DNA from: Opitutia bacterium UBA7441 | Lineage (GTDB): Bacteria > Verrucomicrobiota > Verrucomicrobiia > Opitutales > Coraliomargaritaceae | Length of the DNA stretch: 10,687 nucleotides | Assembly (NCBI GenBank): GCA_002480015.1 | Contig: DLQD01000136.1 | Span: forward strand, 1-10,687 | Direction of reading: 5' to 3' | In this document: positions 6,606 through 10,687 of the stretch, one piece after another | Layout: each line of letters begins with the position of its first letter | Numbering within the stretch: the first letter of the stretch is position 1 | Translations under genes and position numbers: made by a program | Notes under the pieces: generated by a model | The model's database searches: none | The model's input: only the letters and a program-made list of their open reading frames with translations | What the model was told of the DNA's origin: nothing

Positions 6606-6648
6606 TGTCAAATGTCTGCCGGGTTGTAGCCTACGCAGACTTTTGACA
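6606..6648. promoter_or_regulatory. Long inverted repeat upstream of panD
   Basis: TGTCAAA-T-GTCTGC (6606-6619) and GCAGAC-T-TTTGACA (6635-6648) pair at 13 positions with one T-T mismatch, around a 15-nt spacer. It ends 30 bp before the panD start and its right arm contains TTGACA. It may be an operator or a leader hairpin. No T-run follows it. Confidence 0.45.
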
Positions 6649-6672
6649 TCCTGAGCAATCGTTACACATTAA
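6643..6672 (+). promoter_or_regulatory. Candidate panD promoter with consensus -35
   Basis: TTGACA (6643-6648) matches the sigma-70 -35 consensus exactly. At 18 bp spacing CATTAA (6667-6672) is a poor -10, matching three of six positions. If it is used, transcription would begin at or near the panD ATG, giving a nearly leaderless message. The -35 lies in the right arm of the inverted repeat, so binding there would block the promoter. Confidence 0.3.
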
Positions 6673-6678
6673 ACTACC

Positions 6679-7068
6679 ATGCAAGTCACGCTACTGAAGT
6701 CCAAGCTGCTCCGCGCAGAAGTCACTGATCGAGCCCTTCATTACGAAGGCAGCCTCGCCATCGACTCCGCGCTGATGGAGCAAGTCGGCTTGCTGCCCTA
6801 CGAGAAGATCCTTGTGGCTAACATCGCCAATGGCGAACGCTTCGAAACCTACGCGATCGAGGCGCCCAAGGGCTCCCATACGATTTCCCTCAATGGGGCA
6901 GCCGCGCACAAGGGCGAACTCGGCGACCTCCTCGTCATTATGTCCTTCGCCCAGTTCGAAGAGGCCGAGGCCAAGAGCTGGAAGCCCAAAGTACTCGTCC
7001 TCGCCGACGGCAACCAACGGGTGGTGCGTGCGGATAACGTCCTCGTTTCGGAAGACGTGTTTGTTTAG
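6679..7068 (+). CDS. panD: Aspartate 1-decarboxylase (proenzyme)
   Basis: It decarboxylates L-aspartate to beta-alanine, the precursor joined to pantoate to make pantothenate and CoA. The proenzyme cleaves itself at Gly24-Ser25 (in Y-E-G-S) and Ser25 becomes the catalytic pyruvoyl group. Lys9, Arg54, Tyr58 and the N-G-A-A-A stretch at 72-76 match the E. coli active-site positions in numbering and sequence. The length of 129 is normal. No other pan genes adjoin it; it is a single gene between non-coding stretches. The start ATG follows ACC with no Shine-Dalgarno sequence, and a consensus -35 sits 30 bp upstream. It is a bacterial PanD of the self-processing type; whether a PanZ-like maturation factor exists cannot be seen here. 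Confidence 0.97.
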   Translation: MQVTLLKSKLLRAEVTDRALHYEGSLAIDSALMEQVGLLPYEKILVANIANGERFETYAIEAPKGSHTISLNGAAAHKGELGDLLVIMSFAQFEEAEAKSWKPKVLVLADGNQRVVRADNVLVSEDVFV

Positions 7069-7090
7069 AAGGCTTTTTGGGTTAGTTTGT

Positions 7091-7112
7091 CTAATCAGAA
7101 GAATTAGTTTTT
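7091..7112 (+). terminator. Possible intrinsic terminator of panD
   Basis: CTAAT (7091-7095) pairs with ATTAG (7103-7107) around a 7-nt loop, followed by five T. It lies about 22 nt after the panD stop. The T-run supports termination, but the stem is short and AT-rich. Confidence 0.35.
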
Positions 7113-7147
7113 GGCTTATTTGATTTCTGAGAACCTGTCTCACTAGC

Positions 7148-7194
7148 CAGCGGTTTTCAACAGATTGAACTTTAAAGAAGGGTTGAGCCCGCTG
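7148..7194 (+). promoter_or_regulatory. Imperfect hairpin between panD and the TonB receptor gene
   Basis: CAGCGG (7148-7153) pairs with CCGCTG (7189-7194), and TCAAC (7157-7161) pairs with GTTGA (7182-7186) inside it, separated by a small internal loop. It lies about 100 nt before the receptor start. I looked for cobalamin-riboswitch conserved boxes around it and did not find them. Confidence 0.3.
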
Positions 7195-7249
7195 TGCGTA
7201 CACTTAATTGCAAGGATCTCTTATTTGAGACTGATTCTCTAAAGTCAAA

Positions 7250-7268
7250 AGTGTTTGCGTGGTACACT
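7250..7268. promoter_or_regulatory. 19-bp imperfect dyad upstream of the receptor gene
   Basis: AGTGT (7250-7254) and ACACT (7264-7268) form an inverted repeat with a 9-nt centre, ending 22 bp before the receptor ATG. Fur-family operators are often about 19 bp with dyad symmetry, and a Fur-family gene is next in the operon, so this is a candidate operator. The centre does not match a Fur or Zur box that I know. GTACACT also occurs at 7198-7204. Confidence 0.22.
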
Positions 7269-7290
7269 CTAGCGTATTTTCAAGAGCGGC

Positions 7291-9267
7291 ATGTTTATAC
7301 GAGCTAAGAATAAATACATTACTTCAATATTCTCCCTGTCAGTTTTGGCTGGCGCTCTAGCTACGGCTACTACAATGGAGGAGGAGGCTGAGGTGACGAC
7401 ACCACAACTAGAAGCCACTGTCGTGACGGCGCCGCGTTTCGTGGACGTCGATATTGAAGTGCCGTCCCGTGTGAAGCTAATTGATCAGCTCGTTATCGAG
7501 CAATCTGGAGCGACTAATCTCGTCGATCTACTCAAGAACGAAGCCAATGTACACTTTCGTTCGACATCAGGGAATGCGGCGAGTTCGGAAATATCGATCG
7601 GTGGGTTTGGCGAAAACAGTGGGCAACGCGTATTGATCCTCCTCGACGGTCAGCGTCTGAACACGGCTGACCTTGGTCAAATCAATTGGCTCTCAATTCC
7701 TCTTGCCTTGGTCGAATCCGTGGAGGTGATCAAGGGCGGGCAAGCCTCACTTTACGGGAACAATGCCGTCGGCGGCGTCATTAAAATTACCACACGCCGT
7801 CCGAGCGAAGATTTCTATGGCAGTGCACAGACGAGTGCGGGGAGTTTTGATAGTTTCAACGCGCGTATAGGCATGTCCGGGCGCGAGGGCGGTCTTGGTT
7901 TTTCCGCGCATGTCGAGCACGACGAGACCGACGGCTACCGCGATAATAGCCAATACCAGGCCGACGGTGCCGGACTGAAACTCGACTGGATTGGGGTGGA
8001 GTGGTTGAGCGCTTATGGTTCCTTCAGTGGCGTCAGTAGCGAGTATGGCCTGCCCGCCTCGCTTGCCATGGCGCAGTTGCAAGCAGATCGTAAGCAATCC
8101 TCCAGTCCGAATGACACTGGCGAGGAAGACGCTTACTTTATCCGCGGCGGGATCGCTCTTTGCACGGAGAATGACGTCTCATTCGCTCTGGATTCCGGCT
8201 ATACGGACAAAGAAATATTTTCCGATTACCTCTCCTTCGGTGCCACTTCGAAGCAAGAATACGAGATTTTCTCGATAACACCAAAGCTCATTTATGCCAC
8301 AGGCAGGTTCACAGGAGTGCTAGGTGTCGATTATTACGACGACCAAGTGGATGGTTTGTCTGAGGGATTTGGCACGACGCGCTATGCCTTCCACCGTGAG
8401 ACCTACGCCGGCTTCGGATCCTTTAAACTGGATTTAGGCACAGAGTGGATTTTGTCTGGATCGTTACGTGTCGAAAGTGCGCAGACCTATGGCAGTACAC
8501 AAGGCGTAAAGAGTAAGGATATTAACGACGACGAATATGCATGGTCGCTCGGACTGATTCGTTTGTTTGAGGGTAATCACAGGGTGTATGCCAGCGTGCG
8601 GCGCTTCTATCGCTATCCGGCCACGGACGAAATCATTACCGTGTTCTTCACTCCCGTCCCAGTCATTAACTTTAATCTGGAACCCGAATGGGGGCACGAG
8701 GTTGAACTCGGAGCAGATTGGTTGTTAGGGGATCTGACAATTGGAGGCCGCATCTATCATCAGTGGATGCGTGACGAGGTCTTTTTGGATTATGGGAGCT
8801 TTCAGAGTTTCAACTTCAGCCGGACGAGCCGAACCGGGATTGATCTGGATATGTCATACAAATTCAGTGATTCGTTTAATGCGTCACTCAATTACAATTG
8901 GGTGAATGCTGAATTGGATAGCGGTGCCTTTGACGGTTCTGAAGTTCCATTGGTGCCGGAGCACAAAGCGCGTGTTGCGCTGAACTATCAACCTCGCTCG
9001 CAACTGACTACATCGATCGGCGCGACTTATACAAATAGAGTTTTTATCGGTGGCGATTATGACAATACGAAGAGCGCTTTAGACAGCTATGTTCTGATGG
9101 ATCTCAATCTGCGGTATGTGCTGAATTCTAATGTCGAATTGTTTGCTACGGTCGATAATCTCCTGGATAAAGAATATACCTCTTTTGGTTTTTCTGGTTT
9201 CTTCAACGATGGGTTTTATCCCGGAGTGGGGCGTAGTGCCAAAATCGGGGTGACCGTTCGTTTCTAA
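7291..9267 (+). CDS. TonB-dependent outer-membrane receptor, BtuB-like
   Basis: It is a plugged beta-barrel that imports a scarce ligand through the outer membrane using TonB energy. A basic start and hydrophobic stretch (1-27) form the signal peptide. E-A-T-V-V-T-A-P-R (41-49) resembles the TonB box of BtuB. The plug domain follows: R-V-L-I-L-L-D-G-Q-R-L-N at 113-124 and V-E-S-V-E-V-I-K-G with L-Y-G-N-N-A-V-G-G-V-I at 141-164. The remaining residues are barrel strands with alternating aromatics, including N-L-L-D-K-E-Y near the end, and the last residue is Phe658, the usual barrel-assembly signal. Plug sequence suggests the BtuB/siderophore group, but the ligand is unknown. A Fur-family gene begins 9 bp after the stop, so the two are probably one transcript, and a FecE-type ATPase gene converges from the right. 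The short barrel (658 in total) fits cobalamin or small siderophore receptors. Confidence 0.93.
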   Translation: MFIRAKNKYITSIFSLSVLAGALATATTMEEEAEVTTPQLEATVVTAPRFVDVDIEVPSRVKLIDQLVIEQSGATNLVDLLKNEANVHFRSTSGNAASSEISIGGFGENSGQRVLILLDGQRLNTADLGQINWLSIPLALVESVEVIKGGQASLYGNNAVGGVIKITTRRPSEDFYGSAQTSAGSFDSFNARIGMSGREGGLGFSAHVEHDETDGYRDNSQYQADGAGLKLDWIGVEWLSAYGSFSGVSSEYGLPASLAMAQLQADRKQSSSPNDTGEEDAYFIRGGIALCTENDVSFALDSGYTDKEIFSDYLSFGATSKQEYEIFSITPKLIYATGRFTGVLGVDYYDDQVDGLSEGFGTTRYAFHRETYAGFGSFKLDLGTEWILSGSLRVESAQTYGSTQGVKSKDINDDEYAWSLGLIRLFEGNHRVYASVRRFYRYPATDEIITVFFTPVPVINFNLEPEWGHEVELGADWLLGDLTIGGRIYHQWMRDEVFLDYGSFQSFNFSRTSRTGIDLDMSYKFSDSFNASLNYNWVNAELDSGAFDGSEVPLVPEHKARVALNYQPRSQLTTSIGATYTNRVFIGGDYDNTKSALDSYVLMDLNLRYVLNSNVELFATVDNLLDKEYTSFGFSGFFNDGFYPGVGRSAKIGVTVRF

Positions 9268-9276
9268 TTTTCAAAC

Positions 9277-9642
9277 ATGATTCAAACCCGCCAACGTGAA
9301 GTCATTTTGGACGTCCTGCGAGAAGCAGGGCGTCCTTTGTCGCGTGAAGAGATCCTCCGCCTTGGGCGCGAACGGATTGAGCGCCTCGGCTCCGCCACCG
9401 TCGATCGCGCCATCCGCGAGATGACGGCTGAGTTGTATATCATCGGCGTCGAGTTTCCGGGGCAGCCCAAGCGCTATGAGTTGCCCGCCGAGTCAGAGCA
9501 CCCTCATTTCATCTGCCGTGTCTGCGATCGTGTCTATGACCTGCCCATCGCGATGAAACTACCGAAGATTTCACCGCCTAAAGGCTTCGAAATTACGGGC
9601 GGGGAAGTTATCTATTCCGGTATCTGCCCAGATTGCCGGTAA
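9277..9642 (+). CDS. Short Fur-family metal-responsive regulator
   Basis: This is a DNA-binding repressor type that senses a metal ion and controls uptake genes. The N-terminal winged helix (about 4-70) contains the recognition-helix region S-A-T-V-D-R-A-I at 39-46, where most Fur proteins have A-T-V-Y-R. The metal part has E-H-P-H-F at 74-78, C-R-V-C at 80-83 and C-P-D-C at 117-120, so a structural zinc site with four cysteines is complete. At 121 residues it is shorter than typical Fur or Zur (about 140-150) because both ends are trimmed: it starts directly at the first helix and ends one residue after the last Cys. It follows the TonB receptor gene by 9 bp. Co-transcription suggests autoregulation of the uptake locus. 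Iron, zinc or another metal cannot be chosen from sequence. The ATG has no Shine-Dalgarno sequence. Confidence 0.9.
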   Translation: MIQTRQREVILDVLREAGRPLSREEILRLGRERIERLGSATVDRAIREMTAELYIIGVEFPGQPKRYELPAESEHPHFICRVCDRVYDLPIAMKLPKISPPKGFEITGGEVIYSGICPDCR

Positions 9643-9654
9643 GGGCGTCATCGG

Positions 9655-9675
9655 AAAAGTTGTCACTGCACTTTT
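9655..9675 (+). terminator. Possible terminator hairpin after the Fur-family gene
   Basis: AAAAGT (9655-9660) pairs with ACTTTT (9670-9675) around a 9-nt loop, 12 bp past the stop codon. The T-run is part of the stem itself. GTAG of the first REP-like unit follows at once. The stem is short, so this is weak. Confidence 0.3.
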
Positions 9676-9701
9676 GTAGCGAACTCGCGCCAGCGAGGTC
9701 G
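9676..9701 (+). repeat. REP-like unit 1 (GTAG plus hairpin)
   Basis: GTAG (9676-9679) is followed by CGAACTCGC and GCGAGGTCG, 9-nt arms with one A-G mismatch around loop GCCA. This is the tetranucleotide plus imperfect-hairpin layout of classical REP sequences. It is the first of four units in the gap between the two converging genes. Confidence 0.55.
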
Positions 9702-9728
9702 ACGTGCTCGTGCCTGAGCCATCTCTAC
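9701..9728 (-). repeat. REP-like unit 2 (inverted, GTAG on minus strand)
   Basis: On the minus strand GTAG (9728-9725) and one A precede GATGGCTC, a 6-nt loop and GAGCACGTC, which pair with one bulged A and one T-G wobble. It faces unit 1 and shares its outer base at 9701. The stem is less regular than in the other units, so this is the least certain of the four. Confidence 0.4.
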
Positions 9729-9737
9729 GTGTTGGCT

Positions 9738-9763
9738 GTATCCCCGCTCCTTCAGGTGCGGGG
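9738..9763 (+). repeat. REP-like unit 3 (GTAT plus TTCA-loop hairpin)
   Basis: GTAT (9738-9741) is followed by arms CCCCGC-T-CC and GG-T-GCGGGG around loop TTCA: 9-nt arms with one T-T mismatch. It shares the 10-nt core TCCTTCAGGT (9748-9757) with unit 4 while the outer arms differ. Confidence 0.55.
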
Positions 9764-9782
9764 CTGGTCGGGTTGCTTGCGC

Positions 9783-9808
9783 GCGGCTACCTGAAGGAAG
9801 CCGCATAC
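9783..9808 (-). repeat. REP-like unit 4 (inverted partner of unit 3)
   Basis: On the minus strand GTAT (9808-9805) is followed by arms GCGGCT-T-CC and GG-T-AGCCGC around loop TTCA. Layout, mismatch position, loop and core TCCTTCAGGT are identical to unit 3, with different but again complementary outer arms. It ends 18 bp before the stop of the ABC ATPase gene. Confidence 0.55.
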
Positions 9809-9826
9809 GTGGGTTGCCCGGGGGGA

Positions 9827-10687
9827 TTACGGCTGATTGATCCGCCAGTCCTCCAGACGAATCCAATCGATAAAGTTATCAATAGTCTGGAACTCCAGCG
9901 GTTTGCCAGACCGCTGCACCCGCCATGTGCTATCTTCGATCTGAATCGAGAAGGCTGCTGCTGTATCGGCTTCAGTAATACCGAAACCTAGTCGCTCCAA
10001 CGCACGCTGTGTCCAGATGTATTCTAAGCCACCGCCTTCGATCCGCACATTCAGGCAGGCCACGGGATGTGTGCGGAAGCTGCCCGAAGTGGCATCCCAG
10101 TCCAGCTTTTCACTGGCGAAAACTTCCGCGAATTGACCATTCATTGCCAGCGCTTCGGGTGCTCCTTGGATTAAAGTGCCCTCGGACGTCATCAACCAAA
10201 GACGATCCGCAAAACGAAGCGCGAGATCTAAGTCGTGAGTCGAAAGCAGCAGGGCTAAATTTTCACGGTGCGCGAGGTTGCGGAGGATCGACATCAACTC
10301 CACTCGGCGCGGTAAATCGAGGAAGGCGGTCGGCTCGTCCAGGAGCATGAGCTTGGCTTCTTGAGCCAGTGCACGGGCGATGGATACTTTTTGGCGTTCA
10401 CCGTCACTGAGTTCGGCGACCTGTCGGCTGGCGAGGGGTGTTGCGCCGACGGCGCTGAGCGCCCAATCGATGCGCTCCTTATCGTGACGACTCAGTCCGC
10501 CAAACCAGCCAGAGTAGGGGTGCCGGCCTATCGAGACCAGCGAGTAGGCGTCCATCATTCCTGGGGGCACCGTTTCCGTGAGCACCACGCTGACCGCCCG
10601 CGCCCGCTCGCGCGGGGCGATGGCGGATAGAGGGCGACCGGAGAGCTGGATTTGCCCGGAGAGTGGCGCCTGCATGCCGGCCAAGCT
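9827..10687 (-). CDS. ABC transporter ATPase of the FecE/HmuV/BtuD type, 5' end outside window
   Basis: It would power import of an iron complex, heme or cobalamin through the inner membrane. The frame is open to the right edge; the first visible residues (S-L-A-G-M) normally follow Walker A, so the true start and Walker A lie outside the window. Counting from the codon at 10684: the Q-loop region reads V-V-L-T-E (33-37) with no Gln, the signature L-S-D-G-E-R-Q is at 92-98, Walker B L-M-L-L-D-E-P at 112-118, a D-loop F-L-D follows, and the switch His is in S-T-H-D at 148-151. After about residue 205 an extension of about 80 residues follows, containing Trp-rich segments, which is not part of the minimal ATPase. 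It converges on the TonB receptor/Fur operon and probably serves the same uptake route. Permease and binding-protein genes would lie to the right. Confidence 0.93.
   Translation of the reverse strand, partial: SLAGMQAPLSGQIQLSGRPLSAIAPRERARAVSVVLTETVPPGMMDAYSLVSIGRHPYSGWFGGLSRHDKERIDWALSAVGATPLASRQVAELSDGERQKVSIARALAQEAKLMLLDEPTAFLDLPRRVELMSILRNLAHRENLALLLSTHDLDLALRFADRLWLMTSEGTLIQGAPEALAMNGQFAEVFASEKLDWDATSGSFRTHPVACLNVRIEGGGLEYIWTQRALERLGFGITEADTAAAFSIQIEDSTWRVQRSGKPLEFQTIDNFIDWIRLEDWRINQP

Larger units (their letters stand above)
6229..6678. other. 450-bp gene-free region between pheA and panD
   Basis: I find no supported coding frame. A 69-codon plus-strand frame at 6445-6654 has no recognisable features and overlaps hairpin-forming sequence. 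The region holds an imperfect hairpin after pheA (6263-6310), a short palindrome (6344-6356), a REP-like element (6373-6412) and a long inverted repeat with a candidate promoter before panD. Nothing resembles a tRNA or a known structured RNA. Confidence 0.6.

Noticed and set aside
6445..6654. 69-codon plus-strand frame in the pheA-panD gap
   Set aside because: There are no features, its composition is unlike the neighbouring genes, and its 3' end lies in the long inverted repeat before panD.
6229..6678. Structured RNA gene (tRNA, tmRNA, SRP or 6S RNA)
   Set aside because: Several hairpins occur, but no T-loop, anticodon arm or other conserved element could be matched.
6691..7203. 170-codon minus-strand frame opposite panD
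   Set aside because: It covers the conserved panD gene on the other strand and shows no family features.
7069..7290. Cobalamin riboswitch ahead of the BtuB-like receptor
   Set aside because: The expected conserved boxes were not found in the leader; only an imperfect hairpin at 7148-7194 is present.
9704..9991. 95-codon plus-strand frame across the REP cluster
   Set aside because: It spans four hairpins and runs antisense into the end of the ABC ATPase gene.

Overview
The window looks like a chromosomal segment of a Verrucomicrobiota bacterium, most likely of the class Opitutae. This is inferred from protein style, not from a marker gene: a secreted S1 sulfatase, a long-signal verrucomicrobial-type exported protein, a fused PheA with a C-terminal ACT domain, and the almost complete absence of Shine-Dalgarno sequences before the starts. 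No rRNA, tRNA, CRISPR array, integrase or transposase gene is visible.

Left part (1-3999, all on the minus strand): the N-terminal part of an unrecognised exported protein runs off the left edge. Next comes a 459-residue secreted type I sulfatase with the formylglycine motif C-S-P-T-R. Then ilvD (dihydroxy-acid dehydratase, branched-chain amino acid and pantothenate precursor synthesis), with a 13-bp perfect hairpin just after its stop codon.

Middle part (4135-7068, plus strand): scpB (chromosome condensation) is followed almost directly by pheA (chorismate mutase/prephenate dehydratase/ACT). PheA carries two chorismate-mutase-like repeats. The first lacks most catalytic residues but keeps the arginine that the second lacks. 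A 450-bp gene-free stretch follows, holding several hairpins and a REP-like palindrome. Then comes panD (aspartate decarboxylase for beta-alanine and CoA), whose candidate promoter overlaps a long inverted repeat.

Right part (7291-10687): a BtuB-like TonB-dependent outer-membrane receptor and a short Fur-family regulator form an apparent operon on the plus strand. A FecE/HmuV/BtuD-type ABC ATPase with a C-terminal extension converges from the minus strand and is cut by the right edge, so its Walker A lies outside. Together they suggest a regulated uptake locus for a metal complex or corrinoid; the substrate cannot be read from sequence. The space between the converging genes holds a cluster of four REP-like hairpins in alternating orientation, each flanked by GTAG or GTAT.

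The most unusual items are the split-looking double chorismate mutase domain in PheA and the REP-like hairpin families, which resemble substrates of REP-associated tyrosine transposases. No new defence or mobile system was found.
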